64,000 bases of DNA, taken from contig CACYXR010000009.1 in the NCBI GenBank assembly GCA_902778455.1, forward strand, positions 62,001 to 126,000, in the 5' to 3' direction. Every line of letters begins with the position of its first letter. Within the stretch, counting starts at the first letter, position 1. This DNA is from an uncultured Selenomonadaceae bacterium (GTDB taxonomy: Bacteria > Bacillota > Negativicutes > Selenomonadales > Selenomonadaceae). The notes under the pieces are model-generated. The model was not told the origin of the DNA. It saw only the letters and a list, made by a program, of their open reading frames with translations, and did no database searches. The position numbers and the translations under genes are program-made. Shown one piece after another: positions 24,608 through 33,417 of the stretch.

Positions 24608-25561
24608 TCATTTCCCGCCCCAATATCTTCTCCGATAGTCCAGTACCATGTCGAAAAGCCCGACAAGGCACAGCAGACGGAGCAGGAACGCGTTCAAAAA
24701 AATGAACGTCAATGCGAACGCGCCGAAAAACTTCGGCCAGCGGTAATGCCGCCACGCGTACATATAAATGACAACGCCTTCCACAAGTCCCGCAAACGTC
24801 GCCAGCATCGAAAGATTCAGCGACGCCCGGTAAAGCAGGTCGATTTCCCTCGTCGTGCCCCAATAAGCGCCGATCAGGGAAAAAGCGAACATATAGACAA
24901 AAACGGACGGGAGCCGCCACTCGACAAACGCCGGCAGCGTCTTGACGTCATGCCCGAGGCGGCGGAGTACCTTGCCGCCGATCAGGTAATTGACCATCGT
25001 ATCCATCACTCCCATCATGACGACGACCAGCGGCACCAAAAGGCGCATCAGCGAAAGATTCTGCACGAGATTTTCCTGAACCTCGGACAGCTGGTCCTCG
25101 GACATGCCGACCCCCCGGTAAAACTCTATGGTCTGGTCGAAGGACGCCTCCATCATATCGAACTGCGCCGAAAACGGCTCAATACCCGTAATCGCGAACA
25201 AAAGCGCAAGCGCCGCCAGCTTCGAGACCATCGAAGCGGCTATACCCGTCGCCAGCGTCCGCACCGACGACCAGTCGTTCCGAAAACCGAGGCCGAGGGC
25301 GATGCCGCCCGGCGCAAACGCGAGAGCCAGGCGAAGGGAAACCGCCGGCTCCACCAGCGCCGCCGTCAGCACAGCCGAGACGAAAACCGCCATCAATCCC
25401 CATCGCAGGCCGTGCCGCACAATCAAAATAAGAATCGGCAGCGGCCACATCAAAACCGCCACAGTCCCCAAAAGAGGCACATAAACGCCGATCAGCGCCA
25501 TGACAACGGTAATAGCGGCCAAAAGCCCGCTCTCCGTCATCGAGGTAACGCGAGTTGCCAT
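24608..25561 (-). CDS. yybS: DUF2232 (YybS-like) membrane protein
   Basis: A 317-residue polytopic inner-membrane protein with about eight hydrophobic segments, matching the DUF2232/YybS family that is usually next to gdpP. The exact role is not known; S-component-like transport has been suggested for the fold. ATG 25561 is preferred to the TTG four codons earlier, since AAAGGTG would be too close to that TTG. It is the first gene of the operon. The repeat array at 25611-25893 lies immediately upstream and ends with a GCGTTATAAT promoter-like block. Confidence 0.85.
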   Translation of the reverse strand: MATRVTSMTESGLLAAITVVMALIGVYVPLLGTVAVLMWPLPILILIVRHGLRWGLMAVFVSAVLTAALVEPAVSLRLALAFAPGGIALGLGFRNDWSSVRTLATGIAASMVSKLAALALLFAITGIEPFSAQFDMMEASFDQTIEFYRGVGMSEDQLSEVQENLVQNLSLMRLLVPLVVVMMGVMDTMVNYLIGGKVLRRLGHDVKTLPAFVEWRLPSVFVYMFAFSLIGAYWGTTREIDLLYRASLNLSMLATFAGLVEGVVIYMYAWRHYRWPKFFGAFALTFIFLNAFLLRLLCLVGLFDMVLDYRRRYWGGK

Positions 25562-25610
25562 AAAGATATACAAACACCTTTCCGATTTTTTAAAAAAATG
25601 CTTTGCCTAT

Positions 25611-25893
25611 TATAACGCCATTGTTCAGATTTTGTCGATAGACAAAATATTCCTCTGTCAGCGTTTCACCGAGGACGCCTTGTTGTCCTCGGTATAACGC
25701 CTTGAATCAGATTTTGTCGAGAGACAAAATCTCCTCTGTCAGCGTTTCACCAAGGACACCTTGTTGTCCTCGGTATAACGCCTTGAATCAGATTTTGTCG
25801 AGAGACAAAATCTCCTCTGTCAGCGTTTCATCGAGAACGCCTGCGTTTTCGATATAACGCCTTGAATCAGTTTTTGTCGATAGACAAAATATC
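25611..25893. repeat. Tandem array of 81-bp hairpin repeats (three units and a partial)
   Basis: Units begin with TATAACGCC at 25611, 25693, 25774 and 25853 and are about 80 bp long (82, 81, 79 and a 41-base partial). Each unit carries a GATTTTGTC/GACAAAATC hairpin and CTGTCAGCGTTTCA; the first two also have a CCGAGGAC/GTCCTCGG-type hairpin. On the minus strand each unit ends in GGCGTTATA; the last, next to the DUF2232 gene, reads GGCGTTATAATA, a good -10. There are no spacers or ORFs. A diverged copy lies at 6745-6810. Confidence 0.85.
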
Positions 25894-25936
25894 CACGTTC
25901 TGATCCTTCCCCTTTGGGAAAGGCAAGTTATCCCCT

Positions 25937-26587
25937 CTATTTTATTTTATCCGGATACCGCAGCACGAACGCCTCCGGCGGGAGCGGCGCGGGCATCATG
26001 CCGCCGGAAATTGCCGCCGCCCGACAGGCGACCTCGGCCAGTTCCTCCACATAGGCCGCCTTCAAAAGCGCATCGTCCAATGAAGTCCCCACCGCCAGCG
26101 CGCCATGTCTGGCCAGCAGCATCGCGTCGCCCATCCGAAGCGGCGCGCGCACGGAATCGGCCAGCTCCTGCGTTCCCTGCGGCGCGAAGGGCGCAACGGG
26201 AACCGAGCCGCCTTCGCAGTGAAGATGCGCCGCCTCCAGCACAAGGCCGGGAATCGGACGCTCCAACGCGGCGAAAACCAGCGCAAAGGGAGAATGGGTA
26301 TGCGCAATCGCGCAAATATCCGGCCTCACCTCATACGCGGCGAGATGCATCAGCGCCTCGCTGGACGGCTTCCTGCCGTTCGCCGCCTCCGCTACTCGCC
26401 CGTCCAAATCCATCACGACAATATCTTCCGCAATCATCAACCGCCGATTGACGCCCGACGGCGTCATGCAGACAAGCCCTGTCGCTTTATCCCGCGCGCT
26501 GAAATTCCCGGACCGCCAACGACAAAGCCCCTGCGCCTCCGCCTCCTGCGCGCAGCGCACCACTTCGCCCCGCAAAGCCTCCAGCAT
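25937..26587 (-). CDS. Class II aldolase/adducin family protein
   Basis: A 216-residue zinc-type aldolase fold (L-fuculose-phosphate aldolase/ribulose-5-phosphate epimerase group). The metal site is formed by HTH in AIAHTHSPFA (residues 97-99) and a later His in ARHGALAVG; a Glu in the GRKPSSEAL stretch is the usual catalytic acid. Members cleave or rearrange sugar phosphates or methylthioribulose phosphate. GGAGG precedes the ATG. It stands alone, between the repeat array and a MITE, so no pathway can be inferred from neighbours. Confidence 0.85.
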   Translation of the reverse strand: MLEALRGEVVRCAQEAEAQGLCRWRSGNFSARDKATGLVCMTPSGVNRRLMIAEDIVVMDLDGRVAEAANGRKPSSEALMHLAAYEVRPDICAIAHTHSPFALVFAALERPIPGLVLEAAHLHCEGGSVPVAPFAPQGTQELADSVRAPLRMGDAMLLARHGALAVGTSLDDALLKAAYVEELAEVACRAAAISGGMMPAPLPPEAFVLRYPDKIK

Positions 26588-26673
26588 CCGCTTTACCTCC
26601 TTTTCAATACCAACTTAACTTTATTATTATTCGCGAAACAAAAGAAAAATCCTTGTTTCATGCAGCGAGATTT

Positions 26674-26830
26674 TTAAGGAAACACTGATTAAGTCAATTC
26701 GTGCATTTGTCGAGGGATTTTTTCGACTGTCTAGGAAAAGCCCTCGAAGGCGTAGCATCGCTACGTCGAGAGGGATTTGACGACGACAGGCGGAAAAAGA
26801 CCCGGCGGGACTTATTCAGTGGTTCCTTAA
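26674..26830 (+). mobile_element. MITE-like element, copy 2 (157 bp)
   Basis: The same terminal inverted repeats as copy 1, TTAA at each edge and 90 percent or more identity by eye over the shared parts. It keeps the CGTAGCATCGCTACG module but lacks the GACATGCCAGTGGCATATC and GCGAAATAGTCC modules. No coding capacity. It lies between the aldolase and the parS site upstream of mnmA. Confidence 0.8.
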
Positions 26831-26861
26831 GCTTCCATTTATTTTTCATGTTATGTTCGTT

Positions 26862-26877
26862 TGTTTCACGTGAAACA
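26862..26877. other. parS: parS centromere-like site
   Basis: TGTTTCACGTGAAACA is identical to the 16-bp consensus bound by ParB/Spo0J in most bacteria. It is embedded in a longer conserved context (GTTATGTTCGTTTGTTTCAC) that recurs at 48387 and, interrupted, at 8613. ParB loads here to organise and segregate origin regions. Confidence 0.93.
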
Positions 26878-27000
26878 ATCCGAGGATTTTTCCTTCCGCA
26901 CATAGCCGTGGAAATATAAGATCTATGATATAATATGAACGTTTCGCAAACGCAATCCGAACGCAAAGCGTGCGTTCAGCAAAAATGTATACCCTTGTAG

Positions 27001-27006
27001 TATAAT
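27001..27006 (+). promoter_or_regulatory. -10 element of mnmA
   Basis: TATAAT 38 bases upstream of the mnmA start codon. A second TATAAT lies at 26933-26938, so two start points are possible. The -35 elements are weak. Confidence 0.45.
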
Positions 27007-27043
27007 ATATAAGATTTTAGACACGGAAAGGCGAGGAAACAGT

Positions 27044-28096
27044 ATGAGCAGAGTGGTTGTCGGCATGTCCGGCGGCGTGGACAGCGCGGTGGCGGCCTAT
27101 CTTTTGAAGGAAGCGGGGCATGAGGTTATCGGCGTCACGCTGAAAACCTGGGAGGGAAAGGACAGCCGCTGCTGCGACCTTTCGGAGGCGCGGGAAATGG
27201 CGCTGCGGATGGGAATCCCCCATTCCGTCCACAGCGCCGCGTCGGATTTCGAGTGCCGCGTGGTGCAGCCTTTTATCGACGATTATTTGCACGGCCGAAC
27301 GCCGAATCCCTGCGTGGAATGCAACCGCTATGTGAAATGGGCGCAGCTGCTGGACGCCGCCGAAGCAATGGGCGCAGAGTTCGCGGCTACCGGACACTAC
27401 GCGCGGATCGCACGGCTCCCGAACGGGCGGTTCTCGATCCGCCGGGCGGCGTCGCTGCGGAAGGACCAGTCCTATGTGCTTTACAAACTGACGCAGCAGC
27501 AGCTTTCCCGCACCATGCTGCCGCTCGGCGACTACGACAAGGAAGAGGTTCGCGCCATCGCGGAGCGCGCCGGAATCTCGGCGGCGCAAAAGCCGGACTC
27601 GCAGGAAATCTGTTTCGTCACCGAAGGGAATTATACCGACTACATCGAGTGCGAGACGGGCGCGGAGCTGCCCCCGCCGGGGCATTTCGTCGACAAGGAG
27701 GGAAACGTCCTCGGCGTCCATAAGGGAATCGCCCATTACACCGTCGGCCAGCGCAAGGGTCTCGGCATCGCTCTCGGCTATCCCGCCTATGTGACGGCCA
27801 TCGACCCGGAAAAAAACGAGGTCGTGATCGGCGGCGAGGAATCGCTGTACCGCCCCACGATACTCTGCGGCGACCTCAATTTCATGAGCGTGGAGGATAT
27901 TGCACCGGACGAAACGCTTCGTGCCTTCGCCAAAATTCGATACAATCACAAGGGCGCGATGGCGACGCTGCAAAAAAAAGACGACGGCACATTGGCCGCC
28001 GTATTCGACGATCCCGTCCGTGCCCCGACGCCGGGGCAGTCGGCAGTGTTTTACGACGAGGACGGGTATGTCATCGGCGGGGGGAAAATCAAATAA
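27044..28096 (+). CDS. mnmA: tRNA-specific 2-thiouridylase MnmA
   Basis: A 350-residue PP-loop ATPase that adds sulfur to U34 of tRNA Lys, Glu and Gln. It has the PP-loop GMSGGVDSAVAA (residues 7-18), the catalytic Cys in NPCVECN, the second catalytic Cys in QEICFV and the tRNA-binding FARI-type centre domain (GHYARIARL, KDQSYVLYKL). GAGG before the ATG supports the start. It is cytoplasmic and needs a cysteine desulfurase partner not seen here. The gene ends inside the long palindrome shared with recQ. Confidence 0.97.
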   Translation: MSRVVVGMSGGVDSAVAAYLLKEAGHEVIGVTLKTWEGKDSRCCDLSEAREMALRMGIPHSVHSAASDFECRVVQPFIDDYLHGRTPNPCVECNRYVKWAQLLDAAEAMGAEFAATGHYARIARLPNGRFSIRRAASLRKDQSYVLYKLTQQQLSRTMLPLGDYDKEEVRAIAERAGISAAQKPDSQEICFVTEGNYTDYIECETGAELPPPGHFVDKEGNVLGVHKGIAHYTVGQRKGLGIALGYPAYVTAIDPEKNEVVIGGEESLYRPTILCGDLNFMSVEDIAPDETLRAFAKIRYNHKGAMATLQKKDDGTLAAVFDDPVRAPTPGQSAVFYDEDGYVIGGGKIK

Positions 28097-28155
28097 CAGG
28101 AAATAAAAAACGCGGAACGTCAATGCGCGACGTTCCGCGTTTTTTATTTCCTGTT
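28095..28155. terminator. 27-bp-stem bidirectional terminator shared by mnmA and recQ
   Basis: Arms 28095-28121 and 28129-28155 are perfect complements with a 7-base loop. The arms include the last codons and the stop of recQ and the stop of mnmA. Runs of A and T on both sides suit termination in both directions. Confidence 0.9.
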
Positions 28156-29952
28156 CTCCGCAATCACCGCAAGAAACGCTTCCCCGTATCTTCGGAGCTT
28201 TCGCTCGCCTACGCCCTTGACCTCGGCCATCTCTTCAAGTGTTCGCGGCGTCAGGCGGCACATGTCGCGCAGCGTGGCGTCCGAAAAGACCACGAAGGCG
28301 GGGACGTTTTCCTTCTCCGCGAGGCGCCGCCGCACGCTCCGCAGCGCGTCGAAAAGGCCGTCCGCCGCTTCGGCGGGCTTGCGCTCCTCCGGCTCCTTCG
28401 GCAGCGACAGCATCACCGTCGCCTGCCCCTTCAGTACAGGATACGACGGCGGCAGCAGCCGAAGCGTCGAATGTTCGCTTTCCACTTCCAGATACCCCGT
28501 GGCCACGAGGCGCTGGATCAAAAGATTGACTGTTTTCTGGGATCGTCCCTTGAAAAGCCCGAAGGTTGAGAGCTTCTCGAAACCGAATTGTTTGACCCGC
28601 TTATTCTCGGAACCGGTCAGCACCTGCGCGACCAGTGCCATGCCGAAATGCTGGCGCATCCTATAGACGCAGGAAAACACCTTTTGCGCGTCCACGGTCA
28701 GGTCCACCGCTTCGACTTCGGCGGCGCAGCTTCCGCAGTTTTCGCAGCGGTCCGGCGCGTCCTCGCCGAAATAGCCGAGAATGAATTTCCGAAGGCAGCC
28801 CGGCGTATGGCAATAATCGATCATGCGCTGGAGCCGCTCATTTTCAAAGGAGCGCCGCGTTTCGTCCTCCACGGAATGCTCGATCAGGAAGCGCTGCGTC
28901 TGCACGTCCGCCGGAGAATAAAGCAGGATACACCATCCCGGCTCGCCGTCGCGTCCCGCTCGGCCAGCCTCCTGATAGTAGGCCTCGACATTCTTCGGCA
29001 TATTGTAATGGACGACATAGCGCACGTTGGATTTGTCGATGCCCATGCCGAAGGCGTTCGTCGCGACGATGACCGACAGCCGGTCGTAGAGAAAGTCCTC
29101 CTGCATCGTGCGGCGTTCCTCGTCGGAAAGGCCCGCGTGGTAACGCCCCACGGGGACCCCCTTCTTTTTCAACAATTCGTAGACGGCGTCGGTCTGCTTG
29201 CGCGTGGCGGCGTAAACGATGCCGGATTCTTCGGGATGCGCTTTGACATAGCGCAGCAGGAATTTGTCCTTGTCTTCGCCGCGCCGCACATCGAAGAAAA
29301 GATTCGGGCGGTCGAAGCCGCTGACATGGACGTCGGGGGAGCGAAGCCCCAAAAGGCGGATGATGTCGTCCCGGACCTCCGGCGTCGCGGTGGCGGTGAA
29401 TGCGCCCACCACGGGGCGGCGGGGCAGCGATGAGATGAACGGCGCGATGGCGCGGTAGCTGGGGCGAAAATCGTGCCCCCATTGGGACAGGCAGTGCGCC
29501 TCGTCCACAGCCACAAGAGCCACATCCATTTCCGCGACGGCGGACGCGAACCACGGGTCGTCAATCCTCTCCGGCGCGACGTAGAGCAGCCGGATTTTTC
29601 CCTCCCGCGCGTCCGCGAGGCGATGGGAAACCTCCTGCGGGGACAGGGAACTGTTGATGAACGCGGCGGGAACGCCCTGCCCCGTCAACCCGTCCACCTG
29701 ATCCTTCATCAGCGAGATCAGCGGAGAAAAAACGATGGCGACGCCGGACGACAGCAGCGCGGGAATCTGGAAGCAGACCGATTTCCCCGCGCCCGTCGGC
29801 ATGATCGCCACCGTATCGCGCCCATCCAGCAGGCTCTTGATTACCGGCGCCTGCGCCGGGCGAAATTCTTTGTAACCGAAAAAGCGGCGCAGATACGCGC
29901 GGGCATTCCCGAGCGCGTCTGCGCCGTTCATCGCGGCGGAATTATTTTCCAT
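28144..29952 (-). CDS. recQ: ATP-dependent DNA helicase RecQ
   Basis: A 602-residue RecQ. Motif 0/I ([20 protein letters not shown]), DEAH box ([14 protein letters not shown]), motif VI ([10 protein letters not shown]), a zinc site with four Cys (CLRKF, CENCGSC region) and winged helix follow the standard order. An HRDC domain is at the C-terminus (about 525-600). It unwinds recombination and stalled-fork structures. It overlaps the end of nfo by 11 bases, so nfo-recQ form a repair operon. Confidence 0.95.
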   Translation of the reverse strand: MENNSAAMNGADALGNARAYLRRFFGYKEFRPAQAPVIKSLLDGRDTVAIMPTGAGKSVCFQIPALLSSGVAIVFSPLISLMKDQVDGLTGQGVPAAFINSSLSPQEVSHRLADAREGKIRLLYVAPERIDDPWFASAVAEMDVALVAVDEAHCLSQWGHDFRPSYRAIAPFISSLPRRPVVGAFTATATPEVRDDIIRLLGLRSPDVHVSGFDRPNLFFDVRRGEDKDKFLLRYVKAHPEESGIVYAATRKQTDAVYELLKKKGVPVGRYHAGLSDEERRTMQEDFLYDRLSVIVATNAFGMGIDKSNVRYVVHYNMPKNVEAYYQEAGRAGRDGEPGWCILLYSPADVQTQRFLIEHSVEDETRRSFENERLQRMIDYCHTPGCLRKFILGYFGEDAPDRCENCGSCAAEVEAVDLTVDAQKVFSCVYRMRQHFGMALVAQVLTGSENKRVKQFGFEKLSTFGLFKGRSQKTVNLLIQRLVATGYLEVESEHSTLRLLPPSYPVLKGQATVMLSLPKEPEERKPAEAADGLFDALRSVRRRLAEKENVPAFVVFSDATLRDMCRLTPRTLEEMAEVKGVGERKLRRYGEAFLAVIAENRK

Positions 29953-30796
29953 TCTTGTCCTCCCCGAAGCGCCCGCGAAGCAGTGCGATTTCCCGCGCGT
30001 AGCCGTCGTGGTCGTTCGGCGTCTCCAGGATAAAGGGCAGACGGCGGAGCAGCGGATGGTTGATCACGCGCACCAAAGCCTCCAATCCAATCTGTCCCTC
30101 TCCGATTTTCGCGTGGCGGTCCTTGTGGCTGCCGCGCGGATTCAGGCTGTCGTTCAAATGCACGGCGAAAAGCCGGTCGATGCCGATCACGTCGTCAAAC
30201 TCCGCCAGCACGTCGTCGAGATGGTCGACGATGTCATAGCCGCCGTCCCAGATATGGCAGGTGTCGAGGCAAACGCCCACATGGTCGGAAAGCTCCACGC
30301 GGTCGAGAATCGCCCGCACCTCGGCGAAGGTCTTGCCGATTTCCGAGCCCTTGCCCGACATGGTTTCCACCAATACCGTCGTATGCTGGGTCGGACGCAG
30401 CACCGCGTTCAAAAGCGCAGCGCAAAGCTCGATGCCGGTCTGCGTTCCCTGCCCGACATGACTGCCCGGATGGAAGTTGTAATAATTGCCCGGCGTGAAT
30501 TCCAGCCGCCGGAGGTCGTCCGCCATCGTCTCCCGGGCGAAGGTCCGCAGGCTGTCCTTTTCCGCGCAGGGATTCAAAGTATAGGGCGCGTGCGCGACGA
30601 GACGCACGATCTTGTTCTTCTTCGCGAAGGTGAGGAACGCGTCCACATCCTTCGGGTCGATTTCCTTCGCTTTGCCGCCGCGCGGATTCCGCGTGAAAAA
30701 CGCGAACACGTCCGCGTCCAGCTCTTTCGCTTCCTTTCCCATAGCGAGATACCCGCCCGCGGAAGAAAGATGATTCCCGATATGCAGCGATTCCAC
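29942..30796 (-). CDS. nfo: Endonuclease IV
   Basis: A 284-residue AP endonuclease of the Nfo family: a TIM barrel binding three zinc ions, cutting 5' of abasic sites. Family blocks: [37 protein letters not shown] and ILETPND near the end. The start is probably GTG 30796, with GGAGAG 7 bases upstream and the N-terminus then reading like other members; an ATG 18 bases earlier is possible. Operon with recQ. Confidence 0.95.
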   Translation of the reverse strand: MESLHIGNHLSSAGGYLAMGKEAKELDADVFAFFTRNPRGGKAKEIDPKDVDAFLTFAKKNKIVRLVAHAPYTLNPCAEKDSLRTFARETMADDLRRLEFTPGNYYNFHPGSHVGQGTQTGIELCAALLNAVLRPTQHTTVLVETMSGKGSEIGKTFAEVRAILDRVELSDHVGVCLDTCHIWDGGYDIVDHLDDVLAEFDDVIGIDRLFAVHLNDSLNPRGSHKDRHAKIGEGQIGLEALVRVINHPLLRRLPFILETPNDHDGYAREIALLRGRFGEDKNGK

Positions 30797-30896
30797 AACA
30801 TTCTCTCCAATCATGTCTATATATGTTCCTCTATTGTAGCAAATCCCGCACGGAATGTCGAAGGATTTATTTTCGCGCGCCGCTTTTTCCAAAACA

Positions 30897-30928
30897 AAAA
30901 ATGCGCCTTCGCAGTGAAAGCGCATCTG
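30897..30928 (-). terminator. Terminator between the small unknown gene and nfo
   Basis: GATGCGC and GCGCAT arms with an inner CTT/AAG pairing are followed by TTTTTTG on the minus strand, after the stop of the gene at 30952. Confidence 0.75.
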
Positions 30929-30951
30929 TGGAAGTATTCGTCTGTCCCGGC

Positions 30952-31398
30952 TCAAAAATATCCGCCTACGGACCTTGCCGCCATCATGGACGCGTAAGCC
31001 GCCGAGAACTGTCGGTTCAGCTTTGTCATCTCCATGTTGGAAACGCTGCCCTTCAGCACGCCGAGGCTGTTCAGATGGTTGAGCATCGAGATATTATCCG
31101 AAAGTTTTTCCAAGGCCTCCGTTCCCATCTGGCCCTGATGGCGTTTTAAATAGTTCGAGATATGCTTTCTCGAGTCGGCCTGACTGCACCAGAAGCTGTC
31201 CGCCAACGCCAATTTATACTGGGCGATGTCCACCTGGTCCATCAGCGCGTCCCAGTCGTCCTGCTCCTTCTGCATCTTCGCAAGGACGTCATTGAAGGAT
31301 TTCTGCTCCTCCGTCGTCTTCTTCGTATCCGCAGTCGAGCCGCTTTTCGCCGCCAAAGCCTGAAGCGCGGCCAGCGCGTTCATCGAATCCATGCTCAT
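30952..31398 (-). CDS. Protein of unknown function (148 residues)
   Basis: A helical, Met-, Ala- and Lys-rich soluble protein without signal peptide. The start MSMDSMNALAALQALAAKSG is preceded by GGGGAGG. The central part (KSFNDVLAKMQKEQDDWD) looks like a coiled coil, and the C-terminus (MEMTKLNRQFSAAYASMMAARSV) is amphipathic. The pattern recalls small flagellar or secretion-associated helical proteins, but no family can be named. Its own terminator (30897-30928) separates it from nfo. Confidence 0.6.
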   Translation of the reverse strand: MSMDSMNALAALQALAAKSGSTADTKKTTEEQKSFNDVLAKMQKEQDDWDALMDQVDIAQYKLALADSFWCSQADSRKHISNYLKRHQGQMGTEALEKLSDNISMLNHLNSLGVLKGSVSNMEMTKLNRQFSAAYASMMAARSVGGYF

Positions 31399-31567
31399 GG
31401 TATTGCCTCCCCGTTCACAATCGTTCTTGTCTATATATCGAAAAACCCGAAAAAAACTTAATGGGGAAATTTTACCTACGGCAGGAAAAAATAATTTTAT
31501 GACGAATAGATAGAAAGGACTAATAAATATGCTAATCAGGTCCTATATAGGTAAGGAGTGAAACGGA

Positions 31568-32260
31568 TTGAAAGCGGTGATCCTTTCCAGCGGCGGCGTC
31601 GATTCGACCACCTGCCTCGCGATGGCGGTCAGGGAATATGGCGCGGATAATGTCGCGACTATTTCCGTTTTTTACGGGCAGAAGCATCAGCGGGAGCTTG
31701 CCGCCGCGCGGCACGTGGCGGCGCATTACGGCGTTCGCCACAACGAATACGACCTTGCCCCTGTTTTTCGCGGTTCGACCTGCGCGCTGCTGTCCGGCGC
31801 GCCCCACGACATTGAACACCGGAGCTACGCCGAGCAGCTTGCGGAACGGAACGGGTGCGGCGTCTCGACCTATGTGCCGTTCCGCAACGGACTGATGCTT
31901 TCAGTGGCGGCCAGCGCGGCAGGCAGTATTTTCGAAGGGGAGGATCTTCGGCTGTATCTCGGCGCCCACGCCGACGACGCCGCAGGGAACGCTTACGCCG
32001 ACTGCAGCGAGACGTTTATAACCGCGATGGACAGCGCGATTTCTGTCGGCACTTACGGACGCATCCGCCTCGTCGCCCCCTTCGTCGGAAAAACAAAGGC
32101 CGAGGTCGTGAAAACAGGACTTGCCCTCGGCGTGCCCTACGAGCTGACATGGAGCTGCTACGAGGGCGGCGAGAACCCCTGCGGCGTCTGCGCCACATGC
32201 CGCGACAGGGCGGCGGCGTTCCGCGCCAACGGGGCGGAGGACCCGGCGCTGAAAAGATAA
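31568..32260 (+). CDS. queC: 7-cyano-7-deazaguanine synthase QueC
   Basis: A 230-residue PP-loop enzyme that converts 7-carboxy-7-deazaguanine to preQ0, the queuosine precursor. The PP-loop is LSSGGVDSTTCLA (residues 6-18), followed by FYGQKHQRE, a TYVPFRNG block and the four-Cys zinc site CYEGGENPCGVCATC near the C-terminus. The start is TTG 31568 with AAGGAG about 10 bases upstream. The other queuosine genes are not in the window. I looked for a preQ1 riboswitch in the leader and found only a short hairpin. Confidence 0.95.
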   Translation: MKAVILSSGGVDSTTCLAMAVREYGADNVATISVFYGQKHQRELAAARHVAAHYGVRHNEYDLAPVFRGSTCALLSGAPHDIEHRSYAEQLAERNGCGVSTYVPFRNGLMLSVAASAAGSIFEGEDLRLYLGAHADDAAGNAYADCSETFITAMDSAISVGTYGRIRLVAPFVGKTKAEVVKTGLALGVPYELTWSCYEGGENPCGVCATCRDRAAAFRANGAEDPALKR

Positions 32261-32277
32261 TAAAATCGGAGGCTTCA

Positions 32278-32310
32278 TCCGTCGCTAAAATTGCGGCGGA
32301 TTTTCTTTTT
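32278..32310 (+). terminator. Terminator of queC
   Basis: ATCCGTCGC and GCGGCGGAT arms with a 7-base loop, followed by TTTCTTTTT. Confidence 0.8.
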
Positions 32311-32312
32311 GA

Positions 32313-32341
32313 TTGTCGGGAACAAAGTTTTATATTATAAT
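32313..32341 (+). promoter_or_regulatory. Promoter of the met transporter operon
   Basis: TTGTCG (32313-32318), a 17-base spacer and TATAAT (32336-32341), 38 bases before the metN start. There is no SAM riboswitch or T-box between it and the gene, so control is not by a leader RNA of those kinds. Confidence 0.7.
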
Positions 32342-32379
32342 GTAGCAATCGTATTATTATCATACTAGGAGACTTTTCC

Positions 32380-33417
32380 ATGATTACCCTTTCCCATATC
32401 GAAAAAACATACGCGGGGGCGGACGGGGCGGTTACTGCCCTGAAGGACGTCAGCCTGACCGTCGCCAGGGGCGAGATTTTCGGCGTGATCGGGCTGTCCG
32501 GCGCCGGCAAGTCCACGCTGATCCGCTGCATCAACCTTTTGGAGCGTCCCACCAGCGGCTCCGTCATCGTGGACGGGCTCGACATGATGGCGCTTTCCGA
32601 CGCGGAGCTTCGCGAGGCGCGGAAATCCATCGGCATGATTTTCCAGCATTTCAATCTGCTGTCGTCGGCGACAGTCTATGACAATGTGGCGTTCCCGCTC
32701 AGGCTCTCGGGCATGGACGAGGACGCCATCCGCGCGAAAGTGGAGCCGCTGCTGGCCCTCGTTTCCCTTGACGACAAGGCGCAGCAATATCCGTCCCAGC
32801 TTTCCGGCGGACAGAAACAGCGCGTCGGCATCGCCCGGGCGCTGGCCTCGGAGCCAAAGGTATTGCTCTGCGACGAGGCGACCTCGGCTCTTGACCCGCA
32901 GACCACGAAAGCAATCCTGGAATTGATCCGCGACATCAACCAAAAGCTGGGCCTGACCGTCGTGATCATCACCCACGAAATGCAGGTCATCAAGGACATC
33001 TGCGACAAGGTGGCGGTCATCGAGAACGGCGTGATTACCGAATCCGGGCGCGTCATCGACGTATTCACCGATCCTCAGCGGGACATGACGAAGGAATTCA
33101 TCAGCGTGCTGATGGGCAGCGGCTTTCCGCCGGACCTTCAGAACGCGCCGATTTCCGCCGAGCCGATTCCCGGCGGGCGGCTCTTGGTGCGGCTGACTTT
33201 TGTGGGCTCGTCGGCGGGAGAGCCGGTGATTTCCACCCTGATCCGAAAATACGAAGTCGAAGCCGATATCCTTTACGGCAATATCGACTCCATCAAGGAC
33301 ACGCCTTACGGGCGGATGCTCCTGGGGCTTTCCGGCGCACCGGAGGCCGTGGAAAACGCGCTTGCGTTCCTGCGCGAAAAAGACCTGCGAATCGAGGTGA
33401 TTGGCTATGTCGCCTGA
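32380..33417 (+). CDS. metN: Methionine ABC transporter ATPase MetN
   Basis: A 345-residue ATPase of the methionine importer. Walker A GLSGAGKST, Q-loop MIFQHFNLLSSATV, signature LSGGQKQR, Walker B LLCDEATSALDP and H-switch ITHE form the ABC core; a C-terminal ACT-like NIL domain (about 270-345) is the methionine sensor that inhibits transport. It works with MetI, whose gene overlaps its 3' end, and the MetQ lipoprotein. Confidence 0.96.
   Translation: MITLSHIEKTYAGADGAVTALKDVSLTVARGEIFGVIGLSGAGKSTLIRCINLLERPTSGSVIVDGLDMMALSDAELREARKSIGMIFQHFNLLSSATVYDNVAFPLRLSGMDEDAIRAKVEPLLALVSLDDKAQQYPSQLSGGQKQRVGIARALASEPKVLLCDEATSALDPQTTKAILELIRDINQKLGLTVVIITHEMQVIKDICDKVAVIENGVITESGRVIDVFTDPQRDMTKEFISVLMGSGFPPDLQNAPISAEPIPGGRLLVRLTFVGSSAGEPVISTLIRKYEVEADILYGNIDSIKDTPYGRMLLGLSGAPEAVENALAFLREKDLRIEVIGYVA

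Noticed and set aside
25611-25893. Tandem array considered as a CRISPR array
   Set aside because: Units abut without unique spacers and each contains its own hairpins; it is a plain tandem repeat.
31500-31567. preQ1 riboswitch before queC
   Set aside because: Only a short AGGAC/GTCCT hairpin is present; the conserved loop and A-rich tail of preQ1-I and the preQ1-II features are not seen.
32261-32379. SAM riboswitch or T-box before metN
   Set aside because: The space holds the queC terminator and a compact promoter; there is no room for either structure.
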